Shown here: piece after piece, positions 34,870 to 44,895 of the stretch
Layout of the letters: each line of letters starts with the position of its first letter
How positions within the stretch are numbered: position 1 is the stretch's first letter
Source: Amoebophrya sp. A120
Taxonomy: Eukaryota > Sar > Dinophyceae > Syndiniales > Amoebophryaceae
NCBI GenBank assembly: GCA_905178155.1
Contig: CAJINV010000002.1
Coordinates: 434,376-498,375 of the forward strand
Direction: 5' to 3'
Length of the DNA: 64,000 nt
Translations under genes and position numbers: made by a program
Notes under the pieces: generated by a model
Databases searched by the model: none
The model's input: the letters and a program-made list of their open reading frames with translations, nothing else
What the model was told of the DNA's origin: nothing

Positions 34870-36744
34870 CTAACAGGTGTCCATGCAACTACTATGTGAG
34901 AGAATGCCATACAATTGTGGTTCGTCCTCTTCATCCTCTGTTCCGCCCTCCTCGCCGATAGGCGCTAAAGTTGCTTGCGGCCTTTTCCTTCTGATTCGGC
35001 GTTGAGGGAGACCTAAAGTCCTAGTGGTTCCGTCTGTTGCTCGTGGTCGTCTAACACTTTCGGAAGCAGGTTGTAAAATCCGGTCCAGTAGCCTCCGCTG
35101 CTTCTCCGTGTGGTCGGTCACCAACTGGCCGCGCGTGGTGAGCGGCAGGACAACTCCGTTATGTCGCAAAGACCACGACAACAAAACCTGCGACGCATCT
35201 TCCTGAAGCTGGAACAGTCGGTAGGGCTGGAGCCCCCCGAGGATGGACGACGTGCCGAGACGTTTCTCCAAGTCTCTTCGTATCAAATGTAAAAATGTCT
35301 GGGTCTGGAAACTTGTGATGCAGGTCGCTGAATAAGAAGGACACTGTAATGCGCCGCCAAGCATGACAAGTTTTTTCATGCTTCTGTGTTGCGTATTCCG
35401 CATGAGAAACTGCGCGTTTGCATGACAGGCTAGGGGAGCTCTTGGTTGCCACGCAATACAGATCCCAGAGTCATGCCAGACTAGCATGACAAATCTCGCA
35501 ATCTCTCAGACCCAGACATTTTTACAATCCATACTTCGCACCGCCTCCCGACTGTGACAGGCCGGCACCTGAAGCACGGGGGCGCTTCCGGACAGCTCAG
35601 TGTCGTCGTCCATTTCGTAGACCAGAAGCGCCGGCCGCAGGAACACCACGTTCAGGGTTTTGGTGGCGGTAGTAGATGATGGCGCATCTTCTACTTCCCC
35701 CGCGGAACGACCTTCCCGATGTGGGCTTCTAACACCGGTGTAATTATCGACCCCGCACTTAGCGACCACATCTTTGAGGAGTAGTTTGGCAGACGCGACC
35801 TTTGTCACTGGGAGAAGAGTGTAGTTGTAGCTTCCACCCGGCGTCGTGGTCCCAGCACCTCGTCCTGCTGAGGGAAGATCCTGAGAGGACGACGTCGTTG
35901 CCCCCACAGGACACGCGATTCCGAGACGCCGGTCCGGAAACAGTTTTGGAACGCGCGGATTCGCGGCGAAGAAGGGTCCGTAGTGCCTCCTGACCCGCGC
36001 CGCGTGCGAACCGCTTCGGACTTGACTCGTAGCAGCGTCCTTCTGGAACAGCCCTCGCCCCAGATACTCCAGGAACTGCCCCGCGGGGTTATTCAGCTCC
36101 TTATTTTTGTCTTCTGATAAAAATTCTGAAGTAGGAGGTGCCAGGTCTTCAAATGTCTTATTGATGCCCACGTACGGGCCGCGGGTTCTGCTAACCGGAA
36201 ATACGCCCTCCGCGTTCAGTGCTGGCAACTCGAAAGGGGCAACACGGTCCATCAGTCGATCGGGAAGGCGGACATTGGTTCTCTCATCAATTGCGGACCA
36301 AAGCGGCTGGTCCTGCCGCAGATCTTCCTCGAGAAAAAAGCGCAACTGCAGCTGCAGCGTCGTAGGGGGCGTAGCTGTAGTACTCGGGCGCAGTTCAGCT
36401 TCAGCGGCCGCTGGATAAAGTGCACTTGCAGCATGTTGAAAACTTCTCTGCTGCATTTCGTCTGGACTGATACTGGCAGTCATCTCTCTGTGCGGAAGCT
36501 CGGTAGGCTGAGTCCACACAGACCCATGGTTCGTCTGTCCATCAAATGCTGAGGACGCAGCAGCGTCGCGTCTGCTGCGCCTCTCAGGACTTGAAGAACG
36601 AGATCTGCCGCTCGAGCGGGAACGGGAGCTTCGCCGCGTTGCTTCGCTAGATCCAAGGGCCCCTTCAACGTCCACCACGACATTTGTCAGCCACACGAGT
36701 GCTGCTACGGCACGAAAAAATGACCCACACTTGGACGATGCCAT
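34870..36744 (-). CDS. Secreted protein, paralogue of the 43-kb gene
   Basis: Exons 36744-35534 and 35280-34870, about 538 codons. I place the start at ATG 36744 (ACCATGG context) rather than at 36789, because it begins a good signal peptide (MASSKCGSFFRAVAALVWLT, then VVVDVEGA). An Arg/Ser-rich stretch follows. The core has YGPFFAANPRVPKLF, GIACPVG, LLPVTKVASAKLLLKDVVAK-CG and LNVVFLRPALLVYE. The gene at 43.1-41.1 kb has the same order of motifs (IAVACPVDE, LLPSQDVARA, VVYDCG, LSLVFVEPNLKIF). One IE splits the gene; removal joins REAV to RRDLEKR. Family unknown; possibly a lineage-specific secreted family. Confidence 0.75.
35281..35533 (-). mobile_element. Introner element, family A
   Basis: Target repeat CTTCG on both sides. 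Confidence 0.92.
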
Positions 36745-38318
36745 GGTTTTGATGATGCGGCCACAAATAGAAATTATACGAGGAATCACCTATTTAGGTA
36801 GAGTTAGGTCCGACGAATTTTTGATCGTGCGACCACAGATGTCTTTGGTCAATGCTTTTCTTTTTTGGTAAATAGAACGAGGAGTAGGTGCTATAGCTAT
36901 TTCATTGAGATTTCCATATCCTTCCGTGGGTCGTACAGGGATCCGATGCACCCGAGTAAACGTCTCAACTTTATAGGGTATCGGGACGATGGAAGCAACT
37001 TCTACAGAAGGAAAAAATGCCCAAAACGGTAAGAACAAATGCGCAAAACGGGGGAGAGATCAATACTCAAAACGGAATAACTGCTACAGCAGGATATAAA
37101 TATGGGAAAAAAGTTCCAAACGTTACAGAGAAAACACACATTGGGGCACGTTTACGGACGGGTTGTAGATAGAAGATGGATCGATCCTACTTTTCCTTTG
37201 GAGGTTTGTTGTTGTTTCCCTTCCTTGCCTTGAGAGGTGTAAAAGAAGTAAGTAAAAAGACCGAACTTGAATCTTTATCTCTACCTTATGCTACGAATGA
37301 TCTTCAAGAAGCTCAAGCAGCGCCGTTGTTCTACGACTTGTACTTTACAATAGTACTGCTCCTGTTACATTTTGAAAATGTGCAACAGTTGTTTTATCTT
37401 GGACACAGGATCCACCCCGTACCGATTTCAGATCCGCACGATTTTTTTGTGTCTACATCACAAATTCATTTCAACGAGGAATCCATCATGGCAGAAGAGA
37501 ATGAAAGAATTCAAATTTCAATTTATACTATTTGGTGCGCAGCCTTATCCTACTACCGATGCGCCGACCCTGTTTCAAGCTCACTGCGCTGATCTTTATT
37601 CACCATTTCTTCATCTTTTTACCGAATCCGAGCCAGGCTCTATAATTTGATCTTCGATTTTCAATATGGTCGATTCTTTTTCAAGATCATATGGACTTTG
37701 TTGCCAGAAGATCTTAGAGTCTTTGGACGAGGACCCTTAACAAATCGGCTTTTGGGATCCTAAAATTTTTTCACACGAGAGAAGAAGAAAGGAAATCAGA
37801 ATCACGTTACTTCACGAAATTGGATACAAGCACAGAGGTTCATCGCGTCTTGATGACGTAGCCACCCTAATTTTCCTTTGTTCTTCGCCTCTTTATCACC
37901 TTTGCATAGGTGCTACGGTTGTGTGCAGCCTGACGCAAGGCCGGCACAACTGTTCGCTCGGATTGATGCGTAGCTACAGTCTCCGTGCTGGTGGCAGGTG
38001 ATCTTCTTGCGCCTTGTCGGACCTCTCGGGAGGCTAGTACTACTTTCCAAGATCTTGATAGTGTTTTCGATGCAGAGACAAAATTGAACAAGTGGCCGCA
38101 ATAGCAGCTGCCTCTCGTCGTTGTACTGCATTCATTGCACAGCAAGCAGCCACAACACCTCCTTCCCTGCCGGACCACAAGGCAGCTCGCTCGTGCCAAC
38201 CGTCATTGTGTGTCGAGGACACGACGCGAGGACTACACGAGCCTGGTGTAAATGTGGCGCCAACAAGAAGGACTTTTTGCTCCTTTTACTCATGCTTCGG
38301 CTTCCTCGTGTTCTTTCA
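36745..38318. other. Intergenic, no supported gene
   Basis: A plus-strand ORF at 37176-37592 starts with a hydrophobic stretch but has no other support. A minus-strand ORF at 37867-38199 is Cys/Arg-rich and unconvincing. Confidence 0.4.
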
Positions 38319-38335
38319 CTACTCGGTTAATAATC
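38272..38335. repeat. Direct repeat, left copy
   Basis: About 60 bp (TTTTACTCATGCTTC and CTCGTGTTCTTTCACTACTC) closely matching 39681-39736. It covers the last codons of the gene fragment ending at 38319. Confidence 0.75.
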
Positions 38336-38937
38336 TCGCTACTTTTCCAATGCGATAGAACATCCGCATTGTCGTATCCTGTGCAAAAGTACTATCGCAC
38401 TCGTATCACTGCAAGCCCTGCATTACAAATCTTGTCCCCAAAGCAAATAATTAGCGTGACAGGTTCAAGCTCCATATCTCATGCTGCTGGGCACATTGAA
38501 ACCATTATGATTATTATTTGTCATGCACTTTGTACTAGTGTGTTACTTTTGCAAAGTAGCATGACAGGCTCCATTTCTCACATTGACCAAAAAAGTCTGT
38601 CATGCGCTTTATCCTAGTAGATTGGAGTGACTGGCTTCAGTTCTTATGCTGAGCAAATTTGTCGCGCGCTTTATACTAGTGCGTATACATTTGCGGCTCA
38701 TATGTCGACATGTTAAGCAACTCCACAGCGTTCGTCTTGTGTGTTCCACTAGCGTGAGCGACAATTGCCCTGCAGCTTTCCACGAACTCACTGTGCTGCT
38801 TGCCCTTTCCGTCCAGGTACTCAGTCTCCACTTCGGTCATTGGAAGGGAGGGAAGGCGCTCAGATATGCGCTGCAAACGCAAGGAAAACCGCCGGACCCC
38901 CAAAAGCGCCTCAGCCGGAGTGGCTGCGCGCTTGCAC
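38319..38937 (-). CDS. Gene fragment revealed by introner target repeats
   Basis: Two blocks, about 38937-38703 and 38374-38319, join in frame when the IE at 38375-38702 and one TGTCG copy are removed. The reading is KCKRAATPAEALLGVRRFSL, later LPSLPMTEVETEYLDGKG and ARLLTE with a stop at 38319. The 5' boundary at 38937 could be an AG acceptor (CATTAG), so an upstream exon is likely, possibly near 39060-38950. No family recognised. Confidence 0.5.
38375..38702 (-). mobile_element. Introner element, family B, enlarged
   Basis: At 328 bp it is about twice the family size. Target repeat TGTCG on both sides. The interior holds extra copies of the CATGACAGG-type words and a second TTTTGCAAAG end, suggesting an internal duplication or nested element. 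Confidence 0.75.
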
Positions 38938-39123
38938 TTCTAATGCGCCCGCCTTTGTTGATCATTGCGAGCGAGAGCAAGACAAAGCTCTTCTGATTGT
39001 CATTCTCTACGAAGCTGAGAGCAGGAACCGAAGAGGGACAAAGGGCAGGAGTGGCTTTTCTCACCCGAGCACCCGTATGCCATGACCATTCCGGACATCG
39101 TGCAGTCGGGAATCCTGCTCACC

Positions 39124-39175
39124 ATGGAAGACCGAACGGCACAATACCACGAACGGCACAATACCACGAACGGCA
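39124..39175. repeat. 17-bp tandem repeat, about three units
   Basis: ACGGCACAATACCACGA is repeated directly before the exostosin-like copy. Confidence 0.85.
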
Positions 39176-39186
39176 CAATACCACAT

Positions 39187-39664
39187 GGGACGACGAAATT
39201 CTAATCCGCATTCCGGAAAAACGATTTCTGAAGCAGGAGCCGAATGATCTCCAGGACCACCAAGGACCGTCGCAAAACAGAAACGGATCCCCCTTCGACC
39301 TGGTCCAATACCTCCAAACCGAAATTCTCCCTGACTCCACGAAAATGCAAAAGCTGCAATATCGCAAGAAGAAAGTGTAGTACTTGGAGTTACAGTTACG
39401 CATTGCATTGCAGGCCAAGGAAGACAGATAAGCCCTTTCATACAAGATCTGCCTAGGTTGAAGAAGCCTGGTTTCATACATGTTTTCCCGACGTAACAGG
39501 ATATCTGCATTGCAAGTTTTCTCGCTACTCATGTACTAGAGGAATTTGCGTTGCTGAATTCGAATTGACGAACGAAAAATCAATGCGTAAATGTGAACCC
39601 TTATTTTTCCATTTGATCTCCACGCCGGTCTCCAGAGCGTGAAAAAGGCGCTCTGCTACCAGCC
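39187..39664 (+). pseudogene. Inverted partial copy of the exostosin-like gene
   Basis: Matches the minus strand of about 62420-62880: the DDEILIRIPEKRFL exon block, the following intron, and the next exon start (LQSVKKALCYQP). Because the intron is kept, it arose by DNA duplication rather than retroposition. It has indels and no 5' part. Confidence 0.8.
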
Positions 39665-39680
39665 GTGAAAAAGGCTAAGT

Positions 39681-39736
39681 ACTTTTTGCTTCTTTTACTC
39701 ATGCTTCCTCGTGTTCTTTCACTACTCAGTCAATAA
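39681..39736. repeat. Direct repeat, right copy
   Basis: Second copy of the block at 38272-38335. The pair brackets the gene fragment and the exostosin-like pseudogene. Confidence 0.75.
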
Positions 39737-41122
39737 TTCGGTTTTTGCGTGCTTGGTGGTGCTACACTTTTTCATCTCATCTGCCACAAAACAGATTGGG
39801 TTAGATACAAAACTCTCTTACTTTGTCCAAAACTGTTGGGGTAATCCAGAACTGATGAAGAAGCCAACCCTATCCCTAGCACCTCATCAGCTTAATTATA
39901 CGCGGGTCATCTACAACTTGGAGATATGTTCGTAGTTCGTGTTCTCGTTCAGTAATACCCGGCGGTAAAAAAGCTCTTCTCGGATCCAGCACGCCCTTTG
40001 GGTCTAAGCACGCAAGGCTCGAAAGGTAGTTGCAACACAGGTCGTGTGGATCGTAATTGTAAACTAGTACATGACCAGTCGTGCAAGGGATTATACAAAT
40101 GGGCGACTTCGTTTTGGTTTTTACGGGAAAATAAACTGGGGTTTCGAGGAGCAGAGACAATTATAACTAGACATAGCATACCACTTCTGTTACTTCTCGG
40201 TGTCATTATGGTTCTTGTTCTTGATGCGTTAGGACGAAAAACTATTTCCCGCGTTCACGACGACTTTCGTGAATGCGAGATTTCTTCGTTCTGAAAATGT
40301 AAATTCCGTGCGGATAGATATAGCCTTATGGCGGTACTACACGTACAATACTGTTACAACTGATGCAAAGATGCTCGTGTAGTTATGGTCCTACTTCTAG
40401 GGCAGTTGGTACTTAAAGGACAAACAACACTCGCGTCATTTACTTGCGCAACATGTGATAGTACGATAAGTAACTGTTGTACCTACACCATCTGCTTGTG
40501 TTTTCATTTCCACACACTCACTGCAGCGCCGGGCCGTTTTCATGGCTACATCTTGGTAGTTATCCCTACCAAGCTTGTAGGCGAAATCATCTCAACATAC
40601 GGCTCTACAATGGTCTGTTTGTCGTTGTACTAGAGTACCAACTAAACTTAGGCTGAGCTCACATCTCTTTGGAAGATTGATTTAATTACTTATGATTTCA
40701 TACTGCTTCGTGCTTAAATAAATTCTACCAGGATGCAGCGAAGATGCACAAGACGTGATTTTCACAGAGAAGTTCTAATTCTTCTTTTTGAAAATCATCC
40801 GGAAAAAACATCCGGGAAAATCGTGACTACACCCGCTGCGAATGCGCTTTTCTCTTCCTGGTTGCCTTCGCGAGCACTCACGAGGCTTTTTTTACTCCGT
40901 TTAGTAATTGCTGCGTTTTGCTTTTCATTTTGTACTACTCCGGGAAAAATATAAAATCTATATAATCGTACGTCAGTTCTTCTTGCTCGCCCAGTCTTCA
41001 TTTGTTCACGCCCGATGGGCGCGACGGCCTATATAAGTCTGAGACGCGGCGGCCTTTACTCCTCCTAAGCGCTGTTTTGTCGTCGTTGCGATGGTCCCCG
41101 AGAGACCAACGCTTCTCCTCTT
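39737..41122. other. Intergenic, no gene seen
   Basis: AT-rich region downstream of the 43-kb secreted gene; nothing protein-like or repeated was recognised. Confidence 0.45.
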
Positions 41123-43129
41123 CTACCCTGCGAGGTCATCATCTTGTTCGCCTCTGGTCTTGGCCGGGACCGGCGACGGCGGCGGGGTTTTATCCGCGTA
41201 GGGCGGATCCGGCGTCTCCTGGCGTCGATGACCGCCATTTACTCCAGAGGATGCAGATGCTGACCCCCCGGCGGCCCTCCTGGTTGGAGATCGAGAAGCG
41301 CGTGGCGGGGATTGAAACCTCGTCATCTGACGAGGGTTTTTCTTTTTCTGGTCCTGCTGCTGAAGTGCAGAAGCAGCTTCTGCACGACTGGGGGAAGCGA
41401 CAGAGTCTCGCGAAGGACTTCTTGTCTTCGCCCGGTCAGCTGCACCCTCCACAGAACCCGGTCTGCTCTTGACGCCGCTTGTTTTCCTCCGGTCATCTCC
41501 TTCCGCGACTTGCTGATGGGGGAAATGATGGTGCGCAGGACGAGACCACTGTTCTGACGTTGACTCACGAGGCGCTTGTTTGGCGGAGCGCAACGCTTCC
41601 ATTCTCCTTTTGGCTTGCGCGCTCACGCCGACGCTGATATCAATGTCTTCGTGCTCGTGGAGGCGGCTGGGCCGCTCATGACTCGGCCGTCCACCCGACC
41701 CAACGTCGACGGAGGGATCGAGATCAACACCTTCTAAATCGCTCTCTGTGATATCCCCGTCGTCAGGACTGGGACCCGCTTCCGGCGCCCAGACCTCGGC
41801 GGGACGCGACAGAAGCTTTTTCCGAACTGCGCGCACCAACTCCTTCCGCTCCTCAGCCTCGATCAGCGCAGCCTGGTATTCCGCCTGGGTCAGGTGGGCA
41901 TTGGCCTGCTGTGAGCTGCCATCAGCGCCGGGACGCTGTCCGCCTCTGCTATCGTCGTTGATGTCTGCAGCCACATCATGATCTCCGGTGGCACGATAAG
42001 CAGGATGTTCATCGCTGGCACTTCTACTTCTCCCCCTGGAGGTGCAGCTTCCACCCAACGCGCCAGCACCTCCCGCCGTCCCCGATCCCGCTCCGCCGGC
42101 TAATTTCAGTACCTTCCAAGCACAACTGCGACCTGTAGTACAGTCATGCACCCCCGCACCACGTGCCTCGGACCCAAACTTCCAGTACCAGTCCAAGTCT
42201 GAAACGATTAAACCCCCCGAAGCTGCTGGTTGGCCGTATACCTCGGGTTTTTTTCTACGAAGTTTCTTCACAAAAACGTTCCCCACGTGAGACAATGCGA
42301 CGTCCTCTTGGACAAGTTCCGAGAGGGGATAAACCTTCACAGGCTTGACGTCCTCGTAGCCGCTCTGAAAAATCTTCAGATTGGGCTCCACGAACACGAG
42401 GGACAGATTGATGACTTCACGATCCTCGTGGTCTACTCCGTGTTCGTCTCCCCCCGCCGCGGCAGAAGTTCTTCCTAACGAAGTTCCGCAATCGTACACG
42501 ACTTGCTGGAACGAACCAGCCCGGGCGACATCCTGGCTGGGCAGCAGTCGGAGCAACTGCGGTCGACTTCCTGTTTTCCTTTCCGCATGTTTTTCATCCA
42601 CCGGGCAAGCGACCGCGATCCGCAAGAACCTTTCCTTCGCGGCAAATGTGTCCCCTCCCACCTGGGCCGCGCGTTTGTAATGCTCTTTCGCATTCTGAAC
42701 CACTTCCTTCACCTCGTCTAGGCCGAGAAACTCCGCAAAACTCGCCTCCTCGGGGGTTCCCAGATACCAGTCGCTGCGGTCAAAAATGGAGCCAATGGGA
42801 CGCGGGGAGGTCGCGTGGTAGGGGGGCACGAACGTTGTTTCCACTAACGCGAAGTTTTGCCTGTCCTTGCCCTTGTAGGACTTGCTTGTTCCCTTCCACT
42901 CCAGGTGCTCGTCTCCCCGATACAAGCTCAACATCAGCATCGGGCTGCTGGAGCTGCTGTCGTCGTCCGGTTCTTCTTGCGTCGGCGCTTCATCCTCCAC
43001 CGGCGAGCGGCGGACCCGCACCGCAAAGCAAAAATTCGGAGCCGTCTCATAGCCTAGCAACATCATAGCCGTTCCAAGAGATGACAAGCACCTCCGGAGT
43101 TGAACAGAAGATGAAAGAGCGGCATCCAT
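41123..43129 (-). CDS. Secreted protein, single exon, Ser/Arg-rich tail
   Basis: 668 codons from ATG 43129 (MDAALSSSVQLRRCLSSLGT...), chosen over upstream in-frame ATGs because it gives a compact N-terminal signal ending near NFCFA. An acidic stretch follows, then a globular half with FAEFLGLDEVKEVV, IAVACPVDE, LLPSQDVARAGSFQQVVYDC and LSLVFVEPNLKIF, matching the 36.7-kb gene in order. The C-terminal 250 residues are low-complexity, with SRSPTRR-like segments. Unusually for this window it has no intron. Function unknown. Confidence 0.75.
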   Translation of the reverse strand: MDAALSSSVQLRRCLSSLGTAMMLLGYETAPNFCFAVRVRRSPVEDEAPTQEEPDDDSSSSSPMLMLSLYRGDEHLEWKGTSKSYKGKDRQNFALVETTFVPPYHATSPRPIGSIFDRSDWYLGTPEEASFAEFLGLDEVKEVVQNAKEHYKRAAQVGGDTFAAKERFLRIAVACPVDEKHAERKTGSRPQLLRLLPSQDVARAGSFQQVVYDCGTSLGRTSAAAGGDEHGVDHEDREVINLSLVFVEPNLKIFQSGYEDVKPVKVYPLSELVQEDVALSHVGNVFVKKLRRKKPEVYGQPAASGGLIVSDLDWYWKFGSEARGAGVHDCTTGRSCAWKVLKLAGGAGSGTAGGAGALGGSCTSRGRSRSASDEHPAYRATGDHDVAADINDDSRGGQRPGADGSSQQANAHLTQAEYQAALIEAEERKELVRAVRKKLLSRPAEVWAPEAGPSPDDGDITESDLEGVDLDPSVDVGSGGRPSHERPSRLHEHEDIDISVGVSAQAKRRMEALRSAKQAPRESTSEQWSRPAHHHFPHQQVAEGDDRRKTSGVKSRPGSVEGAADRAKTRSPSRDSVASPSRAEAASALQQQDQKKKNPRQMTRFQSPPRASRSPTRRAAGGSASASSGVNGGHRRQETPDPPYADKTPPPSPVPAKTRGEQDDDLAG

Positions 43130-44895
43130 CTTGCCGACACGATGATGTGCGCACTTGCTCACCATTTTTCTTTTTGTGCCGTGACAGAACCAAAAAAAAT
43201 AAAAGTGTAGATTTGGAAAAAATTGCTGTGATGCTTGATGGTTGTAGTTTGAATTGATAGATACTTGCCAGTCCTCTACAAAAATCAAACGAAATTGCAG
43301 CTGGTAGTTTTATTCGGTACTAGCTCACTCCTGCTAGCTTCTCCTCTTTGTTCTTTAAATATGAGTGGGACGGGTGTAAGATTACTCTTGGTTTTTTTTC
43401 GCAATTGGGGTAAGTACAAGTAGTTGTTTTTGAACAAGATCTTCAAGATATTCTACAGTGAATGTGGTAAGATTCAATGCGTTCATCCATAGTAGACGAC
43501 AATTCTTCAAAATTCCTCAAAGAGCGGCTCAAATTAGTAGTATCACAACGTACAATTTGTTATTGTTGATCGCCGATTAACCATAACCATAAGTGATGCG
43601 CTCCTGTTTTCCAGGTTTGGAAGAAGGGTGGTAGGAATTGCATTTTGACACACAGGGCGGCAGCAACTACTTACTTCCGGTGCTGTATTCTGGATCCGCC
43701 CTGCACGACGATCTGAGGCTCCCATTTGCATTTTTGACATTGACTCTTGGCACAAGAACAGTAATTTTAACCGACCACTTCGAGCTTTTGCGATTGTCCC
43801 ACGCATTTTTCAGGATCGCGTAACACAAAATTTGAATTTCCTATTTCAGAATTTCGCACTTTATTGGGGTACGAACGATCCAACGATCCAGCACCTGGAC
43901 GTGATCTGTTTCATTCATGTGTACAACTCGACGATTTCTATATGTCAAACTCGACTACAAAATTTGTGTGATCACGCTGTTGAAAGAACTTGATAGCGAC
44001 TGAACGTTTATTGCGCTGCTCCGTCGCGGCCAAGGAGGATCTTCTTGTAGTCTATTACTATTTCGCTCAAGGATTTAATATTTTCGATTGATCGTTGTAA
44101 CGGTTTGTTACTGTTTCTACTAAGACCAAAGCGCTTCGGTTTCTTCAAAAATCCGTCTAACTTTCTACCTGCGAGGACATAAAAGCGCGCTACCGATTCG
44201 GGTAAGGCTAAAAATGGATCAACAGCTGCTCATCTTCGCTGGATTTGGTTTTTTGCGTCTTCCTCCAGCTACGCGTGTAATCGGGCATGGTTGAGGCTCA
44301 GACAACTTTGTTTGATCCAGGATTCATCCAGCCTTGTTGGCCCCGTTGATTCTCGACGACCTGTGATTACTACGAGCGCACGAAGGTCTTCAGATTTTCG
44401 TGTCACGACGTGGTAAGGTGATACGTATTTGCGCATCGTTACTGCTATCGATTTTTGCCGTTGCGCAACTTCATATGTATGATGCTGTGATCAGCGCCCG
44501 TGCCCCTCGGCCGCCGAGAGGCACTGATTCCTCGGCGTGATTTTTCTAGGCCGAGACTACTAGGCCTAAAATTTTTGTATAGGATGACAGTTATGCTATT
44601 TAATCAAGAAAGTCAAAGTATTCAACATCAACAGTTACTCGCGAAACGCAAAAATAGAAGGCAGGTCGTGCTGCCCAGGTCAAAAAATACAAATTTATTT
44701 TACGAGCGTGCTGGTTTTTTTGGCAAAATCTCTTTCATGCGCGTAGCTGAGACAGCTAATGAATAATTCACCCTCAACGGTTCTGCGTCGGCGATCAATC
44801 CAAGTACTCATTTTTGCATTCTACTTCATCTACGACCAAGAAAATACTTCTATACTGTACGACAAATGTTACAACAGCCGAAGACGTCGCGCTTC
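43130..44895. other. Intergenic, no gene seen
   Basis: AT-rich, only short unsupported ORFs; no introner elements. Confidence 0.5.

Noticed and set aside
37176-37592. Plus-strand ORF with a signal-like start (MDRSYFSFGGLLLFPFLALR)
   Set aside because: No homology, opposite strand to all genes, AT-rich composition like the intergenic DNA; left unannotated.
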